NCBI GenBank assembly: GCA_006937955.1
Contig: SSNP01000132.1
Span: 883,468 to 947,467, forward strand
Length of the DNA: 64,000 nucleotides
Direction: 5' to 3'
From: Pachypanchax playfairii
Lineage: Eukaryota > Chordata > Actinopteri > Cyprinodontiformes > Aplocheilidae
Shown in pieces: positions 22,944-33,189 of the stretch. Position 1 is the stretch's first letter. The number at the start of each line of letters is the position of its first letter. Both the position numbers and the translations under genes were made by a program. Under the pieces are notes generated by a model, which did not search any database, was not told the origin of the DNA, and saw only the letters and a program-made list of their open reading frames with translations.

Positions 22944-23097
22944 ATTAGCCAGAAACTGGAAAACCTGGGACACTTGAAGACAACATGTCAGAGACTTTTA
23001 AAAAGAGACTTTATTAGTTAAAGGAGGATTCTGAGTTATTTAAGTCTAGTGTCAGGAGCCACTTTTGTTGAAGGGGAACGTGTGGTGCACCCAAATA

Positions 23098-23297
23098 CAG
23101 TGGGGCAAAAAAGTATTTAGTCAGCCACCAATTGTGTAAGTTCTCCCACTTAAAAAGATCAGAGAGGCCTGTAATTTTCATCATAGGTATACCTCAACTA
23201 TGAGAGACAAAATGAGGAAAAAAAATCCAGAAAATCACATTGTCTGATTTTTAAAGAATTTATTTGCAAATTATGGTGGAAAATAAGTATTTGGTCA
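23098..23297 (+). mobile_element. Terminal inverted repeat of a Tc1 element, inserted in the LTR and ending at a gap
   Basis: CAGTGGGGCAAAAAAG... matches the 200-bp terminal repeat of the full Tc1 element at 43,119-44,720. It follows TA in the LTR (CCAAATA|CAG), the expected Tc1 target. It stops after exactly the 200-bp repeat, at the single N (23,298). The body and second end of this Tc1 copy are missing from the assembly. Confidence 0.9.
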
Positions 23298-23298
23298 N
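23298..23298. other. Assembly gap (single N)
   Basis: The N lies between a Tc1 terminal repeat and the middle of a gypsy integrase gene, two sequences that do not belong together. Unresolved sequence of unknown length. Confidence 0.95.
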
Positions 23299-25323
23299 GG
23301 TAGGTGCAGTGTGGGAAGGGAGCAGGAGGGCTAAGCAAGGTGATGTAGCGTGGATTGCAGCTCTCAACCTTGCCTCACCAGGCCCGCCCATCAAAGAACC
23401 CCTGACATCAATCAGTCATGACCAATTAGTCCAAGAACAAAAAGCAGACCCAACAATTGGAAAAGTAATGGAAATGAAAGCTAAAAATATAACATTGACA
23501 GAAGATGAAAAGGCCAAGGTTGACACAAACACGAAGAGACTGCTTAGAGAGTGGAGTCGGTTACACATAGAGAATGGCCTTCTCTACAGAAAGACCATAG
23601 AACGCAAGCAACTGGTTCTGCCTGCTCTTTACAAACAGACTGTCCTCACAAACCTCCACAACAACATGGGCCATGTTGGTGTAGAGAAAGTCCTGAGCCT
23701 AGCCCGAGAGCGGTTCTATTGGCCTTTCATGAAGAGAGAGATTGAGGAATACATCGTAAGGAAGTGCCCTTGCATAAAACAAAAGAAGCCAGCAACACAT
23801 GAGAGAGCAGCAATGGGCAGCATAGTCACCAGCTCCCCACTTGAGCTCGTTTGCATCGATTTCCTGCATCTTGAGTCCTGTAAAGGTGGATTTGAATACA
23901 TACTACTGGTAGTGGACCATTTCACCAGGTTCGCGCAAGCCTACGCGACCAGGAATAAGGCTGCAAAGACAGCAGCAGATCGTCTCTTCAATGACTTCAT
24001 ACCCAGATTTGGATACCCATCCAAGCTCCATCATGATCCCTCAGAGAGCTTGCAGGTGTTGGTCATTCAAGGACTTCTCCCTATCCTCCCCAGGGCAACC
24101 CTGCTGAGAGACTGAATCGCACTTTGTTACAGATGCTCCGTACATTGGGAGAGAAAGAGAAACAAAACTGGAAAGAACATCTGCCTCAGGTGATCCTTGC
24201 CTACAACTGTACTAAACATGAGGCCACCGGCTTCTCTCCTTACTACCTGTTGTATGGCAGACATCCTCGTCTCCCTGTAGACCTCCTCTTTGGTCTCATG
24301 ACAGAAGAAGATATAAAACCATCACCAGGATATGCACAGAAATGGAAAGGAAGAATGACAGAGGCATATAGGATTGCAAGTGCAAACAGTCAAAAGTCAA
24401 GCTCCAAAGGCAAGGCGAACTATGACAAAAGATGCAGAGGAGTAACACTACAGATCGGGGACAGAGTACTTGTACGTAATCTAAATGAAAGAGGTGGCCC
24501 TGGCAAGTTACGGCCCTACTGGGAACAAACAGTCTACATTGTGAGAGAGCAGCTCGGAGAAAATCCTGTCTACAGGGTGAGCCCAGAGACAAAAGATCGT
24601 CCTCTTCGCACTCTACACAGGAACCTGCTGCTACAAGTGAATGACTTGCCAGTGGATGTTATCCAAAGTCCGGTTGCCAAGCCACAAAAGGAAAATAAGA
24701 AAACCACAAAAAGACCAAAGGTAACAGAAAAGTCTCAAAGTCCTGAAAACAGTGACTCAGAGGAAGATGAACCCCCCTACTCGTTTCGTGTACCCAGATG
24801 CCTGCCGGAGAGCCAACAACCAGGTGCACAAAGCATACTTCAACCAAGCCAGGCAGGACAAGTAAGCCAAGAAAGATTTCACGTCAGACTTGATGAAGAA
24901 AAAGACAACGACTCAGAAGAGGAACAAATCAGCCAGACACAAAATGAACAAAATACAGACCCACACCAGTCAAACGACGACTTGGAAGTGCCACAGCTCC
25001 ATCAAGAGGAATGCATTAGAGAGGCCAGATCTGGACCAGGAACTGATGTTGTGACAGCACCCAATCCGGAGCCAGACCAGGACCATGACCCTGAGTTGCT
25101 ACCCCGTCTGAGGCAGTCCACCAGGCAAAGACGGCCTAACCCTGTCTTTACTTACCCATCCCTGGCCAGCCGACTTACCAGTATCATCCCTCGGTGAACG
25201 CTGTCAGTGTTCCTGCACCATATCCCTTTCTGCATTATCCTTCTTCCTATCCCCAACCCTATTACCCTTCCCTCTTTGCCCCTAATCCTTACCTACCAGT
25301 CCCATATGCTGTTTGTTGCTATT
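23299..25323 (+). pseudogene. Integrase part of pol, copy 2, broken by 34-bp and 1-bp deletions
   Basis: The integrase zinc region and first catalytic Asp are present (VCIDFLHLE). A 34-bp deletion at 24,036/24,037 removes the sequence after the second Asp and shifts the frame, which then ends at 24,113-24,115. The normal frame resumes from about 24,118 and reads to a premature stop at 25,195-25,197, caused by loss of one G near 25,164. Amino-acid differences from copy 1 include SEY to FEY and CLF to RLF. The 34-bp deletion removes the region where copy 1 has its TAG, so the two copies decayed independently. Confidence 0.85.
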
Positions 25324-25462
25324 GAATTAGCCAGAAACTGGAAAACCTGGGACACTTGAAGACAACATGTCAGAGACTTTTAAAAAGAGACTTTATTAGT
25401 TAAAGGAGGATTCTGAGTTATTTAAGTCTAGTGTCAGGAGCCACTTTTGTTGAAGGGGAACG

Positions 25463-25826
25463 TGTGGTGCACCCAAATATGTACAACCACATTTGGGATT
25501 ATTATTGTGTTGATTTAGAGGCCAAATTACATCCTAAAGCGCTAATTGTGTGCAAATATATTTTAATTAATTCAAAGTTTATTTTACATTTACAAGAGGT
25601 AATCCTGGTGAAATAGTGGTGAGTAAAACGAGGAAAATAGTAGATGGAACCTTTGAAACTGCGGTCGTTCATCCCGGTTGTCTAATGCGGAGAGACTTCC
25701 TGTTTCCTCCTTAGACGTAATCTGGAGAAAGACCTGAGTGTTTCCTGGTTTTCTTGCTCTGAGACTCAACCTTTATTTTACAGATTCTTTTTGTTATCGT
25801 GGTCATCACACCAGAGACTGGTAACA
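25463..25826 (+). repeat. 3' LTR (364 bp, short form)
   Basis: TGTGGTGCACCC to ACTGGTAACA, preceded by the polypurine tract AAGGGGAACG. It carries only one copy of the 67-bp segment that is doubled in the 5' LTR at 15,405-16,540. Confidence 0.85.
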
Positions 25827-26189
25827 TGTACAAACAATTGTATGACCGGTCCCACTTCATGCATGTACGTATTATAATGAACCTCCTTTTTCTTATGAAC
25901 TCACTTCAACTCTTTGGTAAATAGTTCTCCACAACAAATGTAGAAAAGGAAATTAGATGGTGCAATGAGTAAAGTAAGTGTTTAGTAAAGGAATGTTTAC
26001 AGAGAAAAAAGTTAGCTAAGAAGAAGTGGGACACTGAGGGAACAGAAGGTAGACAGGAGTACAGAAAAATGCAGTGTAATCAAATCCATTTATTTATAAA
26101 GGATATTACATGCTACAACAATCCAATGTGCTCCAATCCAATTGTTAATTAAAAAACAACAATAGAAACAGTGCATTATAATGATACAA
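25827..26189. other. Spacer between two LTR elements; no gene seen
   Basis: AT-rich sequence. Near 26,078-26,100 is a short ATCCATTTATTTATAAA stretch like the 3' tail of the L2-type repeat at 62,320. Confidence 0.4.
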
Positions 26190-26616
26190 GAAGGAATAAA
26201 AGAAAAGCATAACAGAACAGGAACAGGAAACTGAGACAAAAGACAAGACGAGGAAGAGGAGCTGATGCTGGGAGACAGAGAGGAACACATAACCCCAAAA
26301 CAAACCCATAACACAACCCAGGAGAAAAACAAAACCAATAAGGAAAAACACTCTAAACGAAACAAAAAACTCAGTCACAACAGTGCCCCCCCTTAATGGA
26401 CAGCACCCAACGTCCAAAGCAACAAAAAAAAACGTGTGGGAGGTGTAGGAAAGGGGGAAATACCAAAACTAGAACTAAGGAGTGACCATCACAAGAAGAA
26501 CAGAAAAAATCCAGGCTAAAATCGTAAGTCCAAGGCCTGGGGCCCCAAGTATGGGGAGGCTGGCAGCCGCAGGGATGGCCATAGGAGAGGTCTCTGGCAG
26601 ACGGCCTGGAGGCTGC

Positions 26617-27374
26617 TGTCACGTTCTTGTGAGGTTGCAAGATTGGACCCAGATGCAGTGAGGAGGACAACAAAACTGAAGAATGATTAAAAGTTTAACA
26701 AGAACTAAAAATGCTGATGGGGCAGCAAAAACAAACTTACATAAGGGGTGAGTAGTCCAAAGACGAAAAAACACAAAAGTAATCCATGGGGAAAAATAAA
26801 TCCAGATATTGAGACACGATAAGGGAACCCGTGAACAAAGTCCTCATACGGCGCGGCGGACGGCCAGCGCAGAGGCACCAAGGAACCTGGAGGAACGCAC
26901 CAGGAGACGGGACAAGACAGATTGACGTTGGGGACTACAAGGTTTAGCGACAACAACCCGACACTGATTAACAGGCACAAGAGGTTTAAATACAAACACC
27001 AAACTGATTACAAACACAGAACACCTGGGAACACTGGGAGTGAATGAAACAGAGGAGCTAATCAATAACAAGACACACCTGGGGAGCAAAGAGGATGAAC
27101 ACAGGAAATGACGAAACATAATCAAGGAACCTCAGACATCCCACGGGCAGACAGGAAATACAAATCAAAATACAAATCAAAATAAAGCCAAAACCGGAAT
27201 GTATGACTAGGAAACTAAAACATAACAAAACTAAGACACAGGAGAACTGAACAACAGCTATACTTAAACCTAAAACCCAGATGACAGAGGGAGAGAAAAC
27301 AAAGCACCAGAAAACTAGAAAACCCAATGCTACAGAATAAAGTAAACAAACAACAAAAACCCCAAGACCTGACA
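26617..27374 (-). repeat. Solo LTR (758 bp) with perfect 5-bp target duplication GCTGC
   Basis: The ends are TGTCA...TGACA. GCTGC occurs at 26,612-26,616 and 27,375-27,379, directly flanking it. There is no internal sequence, so it is a solo LTR left after recombination between the two LTRs of a complete insertion. It sits inside the minus-strand LTR element. Confidence 0.9.
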
Positions 27375-28000
27375 GCTGCAAGGTCAAGCATCTGGAGAGG
27401 TGCCAAGGCTCTGGCAGGCGGCCTGGGGGCCGCGAAGAGAGGCACATTGGTTCTGGCGGGCGACTTGGGGGTCGCGAGGAGAGGCACCATGGCTCTGGCG
27501 GGCAGCCTGGGGGCTGCGAAGGGAGGAGCCGAGGATAGCCAGGGAGACAGCCGTGGCGAAGGCCAGGAGAGCGCCCGCTGCTGATGACTGGACCCTCAGA
27601 CAAACTGGAGACTGGACCCTCGGGCGGATTGGAGACTGAACCCCCGGGCGAAAAGGAGACTGGACCCCTGGGAGGAAAGGAGCCTGGCACAGGGCCCTCT
27701 GGCAGACTGGAACTGGGGCCCCCTGGCAGACTGAAACCGGAACTGGGGCCCCCTGGCGGACTAAAACCAGAACTGGGGCCCCCTGGCGGACTGGAACTGG
27801 AGCCCTCTGGCGGACTGGAACAGTGAGCGGGACCCTCAGGCGCTGAAGGCAGGACCCTCAGGAGGAAGTGGAGGAGCGCTACGGGCCGTGAAATCCTCCG
27901 ACCCTGGAACCGGCGTTGGAGGGGTGTCACAGGCCGTGACGTCCCCGGACCCTGGCACCGGACCTCTGGCACAGAAGGACAGAAGTCCTCCCAGGGAAAG
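27375..28000 (-). pseudogene. Proline-rich open frame with two tandem peptide arrays, inside the LTR element
   Basis: On the sense strand of the host LTR element a frame stays open from beyond 27,972 down to the nested solo LTR. It has no ATG that I can defend. The first array has 10-residue units like PPGGPSSGFS (30-bp DNA unit, 27,690-27,830). The second has 14-residue units like PPSRPPEPMCLSSR (27,380-27,510). The frame on the other side of the solo LTR is in register once the LTR and one GCTGC are ignored, and runs on to about 26,480. No known domain is recognised. It may be a spacer domain of a gag-like protein or non-coding repeat expansion. Confidence 0.4.
27690..27830. repeat. GC-rich minisatellite, 30-bp unit
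   Basis: About four units of GGAACTGGGGCCCCCTGG-CGGACT type in tandem, with small changes between units. The 30-bp length keeps any frame through it open. Confidence 0.8.
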
Positions 28001-28419
28001 GAAGGAGAGAAGAGATGAGAGAGAGGCAGGTCAAAGATGGTGGGTGCTCAGTGACAGGGTCAGGCTCGGGAGCGGCAAGCACTGCTGGAGTGGAGGCGGG
28101 CGGAGCTGCTGAGGAGCAGGCGGACGTAGCCACTGAGGACAAGGGAAGGCTGGAGCAGGGTTTAAGGAGCCTGCTCCAGCAACCAGCAGCTCTCCGCGAG
28201 CAGACTGGCCAAGGAGCAGCAAGCAAGGAAGTACCCCTGGCACTCTGAAAAGCTGCTCCTTCACCACTTCCACAGCATAGAGGAGGAGGCCCGGGTTCCC
28301 AAGCCAGCCAACCTCCTCCAAGTCTGAAAACATATGATCCGAAAATAAATGGCTCTCTTTAATTTAAGCTTAAACATACTAAAAATCCCTTGCTGGGTCC
28401 ATTGTTGGTCCGGTGCTTC

Positions 28420-28987
28420 TGTCACGTTTTGTGTTAGATTTGTTTGGACCCAACAGGGTTAGGCTTTATTTAATAATGAAAATAAAAAGGTTGACGAGGC
28501 AGCAAAATAAAGGAAACAAGCTTACTGGTAAACTGAGGTGGGAACTGGGAGGAAAAGAGGTGAGGTAAATAATCCAAGATTGAGATGAGGAAAGGAGGCA
28601 AAGACACACAAAGGTAATAATGGACACCAGACAAAGAATCAAACTAAACATACAGCTTTTATACTAAATGAACACAAAAGAAGCTTAATGATTTGACAAG
28701 ACACAGCTGATCAGGAAGCAGGAGGGGAACAAACAGAAAGACACAAGGATAATAGCAAGCACAGACGATATCAAACTAAAAGCAGAAAAAGAAGTACAAA
28801 TGCTGTCAAAATAAAAGCAGAACAGGAAACTGAGATGAAAAACAAGACGAGGAAGAGGAGCTGATGCTGGGAGACAGAGGGGAACACATAACAAACCCTT
28901 AACACAACCCAGGAGAAAAACAAAACCATAGATGTAATAAATAAGGAAAAACATTCTAAATGAAACAAAAAACCCAGGGTCACAACA
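28420..28987 (-). repeat. 5' LTR (568 bp) of the minus-strand LTR element
   Basis: On the plus strand it begins TGTCACGTTTTGTG and ends GGTCACAACA. Its last 190 bp match 26,190-26,382 closely, including the GACGAGGAAGAGGAGCTGAT and CAACCCAGGAGAAAAACA blocks. Confidence 0.75.
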
Positions 28988-29290
28988 TCCACCAAACTTT
29001 TACCTATGAATAAAGCTGCACCAGCTTCTCTCTGTTCAAACTTCATGCTCATTGTGCACGCACACATCCCACCTCACCCCAAATGATTAAATCATCAGTT
29101 TATCACAAACCTTTTATAACTATTGATTGATAATTGATCTATTGTCACAGGTGATACATTTACCTAAAAACATCAACATCAAGCTATATTCTTTGTACAT
29201 TTTTGTTAGCTTAAATGGCTGTAGGTTTTTTTATTACTTAAATGTGTGTACGTCTGATTGTATAAATGTATCTGCAAGTTTTTGCTGGCT
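28988..29290. other. Spacer; no gene seen
   Basis: AT-rich sequence between the minus-strand LTR element and the nested R1 MITE. Confidence 0.5.
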
Positions 29291-29303
29291 TTAAAGAGGC
29301 CAT

Positions 29304-30716
29304 CATGAATCGCAAGGTTGAGGATCTCAAAAGCAGAGGAACAGAGAGTGGCAGGCTCAAATAAAAAGAGTTTATTAAAGACAAAAACACGGGATGGGAA
29401 AAAACAAATAAAAATAAAGAGGCTCACTGTGGAAGACGGGGGTTAATTCAAAGTCCAAACAAAGTAACAAAGAAAAATTCAAAGGCAGGCAGGAGTCCAA
29501 GAACAAACATGGGGGGAAAACAAAACTCAAAAATCCACAATCCCATTAGATGAACACTAACTATGGCTATAATACTACACTCCAAAAACTCTATGACTGT
29601 GACACTGACAGAAGACAACGGTCCAGCACTAAGCAGACAACAGAAAACACCTTAAGTAGTGCCGGACCCAGACAAGACACAGGTGCAGACATTAAGCTAC
29701 GTTTACATGGGCACATTTAATCGGAATAAACGCCCAATCGGATAAAAAATACGTCATGTAAACATGTCAATCAGAATGTTTTGATCCGATGCAGCCTGAT
29801 CCGAAAGAAATTTACTTCCGATTGAGAGGGGTGGTTTTGTCCGATCTTCATTCGGATAGACGTGCATGTATACACCCATTCGGAAAGAAAGGGTGAAAAA
29901 AGCCCACTGCGCATGCGTACAACTTCAGCGTGACGTCTTTCTGCTTTCGCAGACCCAAGCAGAAAACATAGCGGGAAGTAGACAGAAGTGGTCTGCTGGT
30001 GCAGTCATCCTGTCATCCTGCTCTCCTCTCCTGTGGTGGAGGAGCAGTAGCAATATGTATTCAGCCTCTAACTTGGTTAATGCGACCAGTAAAAACCAAA
30101 ACATAAAGGTAATCACCCGCAGAGGGTCCATATTGGGGATAACGTGAGTCAGATCGCGCACATGATGGGGCGGGAAAGACGTGCAGAAAGGACGGAGTTT
30201 GTTTACTTTTTTTCTTCCCCCGGAAAGACAACTCGCTGTGCGCATGCTCAACTCATTTAACCTGATTGAGTGCTTGGTGCATGTGTACTCATGGCATGAT
30301 CAGATCATTTCAGTTAGTGTCCATGTAAACAGGGATTTGGGAATTCAGATCAACCAAGATTTTAATCAGATTGAGGAAATTTGGCGCATGTAAACGTAGC
30401 TGCTAATTGACAGGAGTGAAAGAACAGGAAGTGACATGACCATATATGGAACACAGACTGTTAAAACCAGAGATGAGACAACAGATCCTAAACATGAAAA
30501 TACAGCACGAGACCAAGACAACAATGATTCAAAGGTAAAACTATAAACACACCATGACAACATGAAACAACATAATACTATCAACAAACCTAAATCTAAA
30601 TTAAACTCAAAAGCCAGAACTAACACACACAATGACACAAACCCCAGATTCAACCCAAACTCAAAAACCCATAGTGAAACAAAAACGGGAGACTGTGGCA
30701 CCCACGGCTCCTGACA
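29304..30716 (-). repeat. Solo LTR inside R1 copy B, flanked by GCCAT, itself carrying MITE M1
   Basis: GCCAT lies at 29,299-29,303 and 30,717-30,721. On the minus strand the LTR starts TGTCAGGAGCCGTGG and ends GCGATTCATG. The end is not the usual CA, so one terminal base pair is changed or the border is off by a base or two. About 706 bp remain after removing the nested MITE. No internal retroelement sequence is present. Confidence 0.8.
29695..30401. mobile_element. MITE family M1, copy 2 (707 bp)
   Basis: Same element as 2471-3184: AGCTACGTTTACATG and its complement at the ends, and the same interior with scattered changes. TAA occurs on both sides (29,693-29,695 and 30,404-30,406), in line with a 3-bp TWA target site as used by PIF/Harbinger elements, though exact borders are ambiguous by a few bases. 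Confidence 0.85.
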
Positions 30717-31269
30717 GCCATTCCATTAAAAACATTTTTTTCTGAGGTTTCTGTTCAATATTTTAGCTCCACAGGTGTTCTTACCTTCATAGTGGGTGTG
30801 AAAACAGGTCAACAACTTCTCTTTCAGTTTTTATCTCTCAAACTACGCAGGTGGTGATAAAACCCGATTTCTCCCGAGTTCGAAAAGTCTGTATTTGTTA
30901 TGTCACAACTCCTTTGTTTGTTAGTATTCATCAGCTCCAGCAGTTGAAACCACGCCTAGCATGCTGCTGGCTAAAAGCTGTAGCATAAGACGTAAGACTT
31001 GGTGTGCTGTTGCCATGTGCAGCGGGGAAGAAAACAGGGAGCCGTGCTCTCATAGGCTAGTTTGTTGGTCAATCAGAGTCCAGCAAATTCAAATAATGAA
31101 TATTAATGAGTTGCAGCTGAAGCTGGATGAATCTTTACGCAGACAGATTGAAAGGTCTGTTAATCAGTGTTTCCTATTGTTTTTTAGATATAAAAAGTTT
31201 CATATTACTGGTTAATACTTCAGAAATAACCATAAAGTCATGAAATTTGTGTGAAATGGCCTCATTAAG

Positions 31270-31723
31270 TTATCAGTTATATTACTATATCTAATGAACA
31301 TGTAGAACTGAATCAGAGATTTACTGACAGCCTGGCCTGAGGAAAACAGTGATGCCTTTTGACAAACCAAAACTTTATATTCTTCTGAACATATTTTTTA
31401 CATTGAATCTGTGAGGATTGTTTAGGACTGGGACCTATAACTGATTAGAATGTTTCTTTTAAATTGGTAGGTAAACTTTTATTTTGAAAAGTTTGTAAAT
31501 GTCGATCAGGATCTGAAGTTCTGGAGGCAGACCAATCTAAAAAAGATCTGCAATCCAAAATCCAAAGGAGTGAGCAGGACTCAGAAACAGACAGAAAGGG
31601 AGGTAAAAAAAAAAAACAAGCATGAGAAAACTGTGTCATTGGACTGAAGAACTAAGAGCTTATAATTACGCGTAATGGTGAGTTTATATGAGGCAGGAAG
31701 CAGGTGAGTGGTGTGAGGCTGAT
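31270..31723. other. Spacer with LTR-like A-rich sequence; no gene seen
   Basis: From about 31,460 the sequence is A-rich and resembles the minus-strand LTR remnants nearby, but no terminus can be defined. Confidence 0.35.
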
Positions 31724-32082
31724 GAACATCCATCCATTTTATAAACCTGCTTCTTCCTTTTTCATGGTCACAGGGGGATAGTGCTGATCTCCAGTGGTCT
31801 TTGGGCAAGGGGTGGGGTACACCCTGGACAGGTCACCAGTCCATCACAGGGCCACACATAGATAAACAACCATTCACACACACACCTAGGGACAATGTAG
31901 AGTTGCCAATTAACATCTTGCATGTTTTTGGGCTGTGGGAGGAAGCCAGGGTCCCTGGAGAGGGCCCATGCATGCACAGGGAGATCATGCAAGCTCCACA
32001 CAGGGGTCCCCAGCTGGATTTGAACCCAAGACCTTCTTGCTGCAAGGCAACGCTCTACCAACTGTACCACCGTGCAGCCCAG
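31724..32082 (-). mobile_element. tRNA-headed dispersed repeat (SINE), minus strand, full
   Basis: Read on the minus strand, a tRNA-like head (GGTGGTACAGTTGGTAGAGCG and GGTTCAAATCC, A- and B-box-like) is followed by the GGCTTCCTCCCACAG / CATGCAAGATG body and a CACCCTGGACAGGTC...CATCCATT part at 31,724-31,860. Related copies are at 36,722-36,870 and 42,105-42,338. Confidence 0.75.
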
Positions 32083-32359
32083 TGAATACTAAATGAGAGG
32101 ATTTGATCAGAATAACAGACGTGGCCACCAGATGGAGACAAGGACACAAGACAAACAGAGAGTGAAGAACAGACATTAAGAACATGAAACAGAAACCCAA
32201 GGATAATATCAACACATCAAAACTACAGGGGAGAATAAAAAATACAAACACTCTATGAGAAAATCAAAGCTTGCAAAGGAAGGACCGAGAAACAGTAACC
32301 TGAAAACAAACTAGAAACAGAACGCAAGCAGACAAGACCTGGTTCTGCACTCAGCGGAA

Positions 32360-33143
32360 CATGAATGGATCTTCCTGTATGGATATTTGTCTCAGAATGT
32401 TTTTATCATACAGCTGTGGTGCATTTTGGCAGGTTTGTTGCATTAATATTTGTTTTATTTGTTGTTTCTTTGTTTAATGGCATCTTCAAACCAATTTTTA
32501 TCACTGCAAGTACCTTTCAGAATGAAATCACATCCAGGACTTCAAAATTCATTGAAACTAATTGGAAACATAATGTTCAAGTTACCCCTTTTATTCACAC
32601 TCTTTCACACAATTCAGCTGTTCCCTAACAAGCTGTCATGTGACAATTATATTAAGAAACAAAGAATTAACTGAAACTAAATTATACAAATGACTATAAG
32701 CACAGAATTTACTTAAACAAAACCCAAATGAGAACATATGAGGAAATCCTGAACAAGGCAAAGAATCAGAAAAAAGGGGGAACTCAAATAAAAATAAATA
32801 GAATGAATATTACAGAGTGGAGAGCAAAACTAAAAAGCTTTAAAGACAAATGAAACAAAAACAGCAAGACAGAAATGAAATATTAAAATAAACAAAGGAA
32901 CAAGAATACATATGAGAAGGTGAACGAGAATAAATCTGACCAAAAAGAAAAAATGTGAAACATAAAGCCCAACATAAAAACCCACAAGAAAAACAGGAAA
33001 ATGCAAAGTTGATAAAGCAATAACCAAAAACCTGACTATGAATAAATAAAGAATACAGTATGACATAAGTTCAGATATGCAGGACGTTCCACAGGAAACA
33101 CTGCAAAAGAACTCAATGAAAAATAAAACTCAGAACCATGACA
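32360..33143 (-). repeat. Possible degraded LTR, minus strand
   Basis: On the minus strand the segment begins TGTCATGGTTCTGAG (33,143 leftwards), a start resembling the LTRs nearby, and stays T-rich. The other end and a target duplication were not found. Confidence 0.35.
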
Positions 33144-33189
33144 GCCATACATCCCCACTAAAGACCTGGAAAAACTGATTCACAGCTTG

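Larger units (their letters stand above)
15405..23097 (+). mobile_element. Gypsy-type LTR retrotransposon, copy 1 (5' LTR to start of 3' LTR)
   Basis: Order: 5' LTR (15,405-16,540), primer-binding site, gag, pol (protease, reverse transcriptase, RNase H, integrase), polypurine tract AAGGGGAACG (23,071-23,080), then the first 17 bp of the 3' LTR (23,081-23,097), where a Tc1 end is inserted. It is disabled by one stop in gag and two in pol. No env gene is seen. The flanks of the 5' LTR and of the only complete 3' LTR (25,463-25,826) do not share a target duplication. Confidence 0.9.
23299..25826 (+). mobile_element. Gypsy-type element, second 3' half (copy 2) with complete 3' LTR
   Basis: It starts inside pol (equivalent to 20,882 in copy 1), runs to the polypurine tract and ends with a 364-bp LTR (25,463-25,826). 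It matches copy 1 closely but has its own changes, so it is not a pure assembly echo. Its LTR lacks the Tc1 insertion. The right flank (TGTACAAAC) shares no 5-bp duplication with the left flank of copy 1. Confidence 0.85.
26190..28987 (-). mobile_element. Minus-strand LTR element without recognisable pol, carrying peptide arrays and a nested solo LTR
   Basis: The right (5') LTR is 28,420-28,987 (plus strand TGTCACG...CACAACA). The left (3') LTR matches it only from about 26,190 to 26,382, so its outer part is lost. A polypurine tract (minus strand AAGGGGGGG, 26,384-26,395) sits just inside the left LTR. The inner part, about 1.3 kb without the nested LTR, is GC-rich with repeats and has no protease, RT or integrase signature. 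It is either a non-autonomous element or the product of a large internal deletion. A short MDPARD-like gag start near 28,405 is followed by a stop. Confidence 0.7.
29295..31264 (+). mobile_element. TTAA-flanked MITE family R1, copy B, split by a nested solo LTR
   Basis: TTAA at 29,291-29,294 and 31,265-31,268 flank AGAGGCCAT... and ...AAATGGCCTCA. The first 9 bp of the MITE (to 29,303) are separated from the rest (30,717 on) by an LTR. Dropping the LTR and one GCCAT rebuilds the family start AGAGGCCATTCCATTAAA seen at 45,281. Confidence 0.85.

Noticed and set aside
26090..27130. Several minus-strand frames of 90-100 codons rich in Phe, Leu, Ser and Val
   Set aside because: They lie in A-rich (plus strand) LTR sequence. 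Overlapping frames are open at once and no domain is seen, so they are composition effects.
27584..27826. Plus-strand frame with GPPGG-type repeats, collagen-like
   Set aside because: It is antisense to the host LTR element and simply reads the 30-bp minisatellite. No signal peptide or Gly-X-Y run is sustained.
27690..27830. Possible CRISPR-like array
   Set aside because: Units are directly tandem without unique spacers, and the genome is vertebrate.
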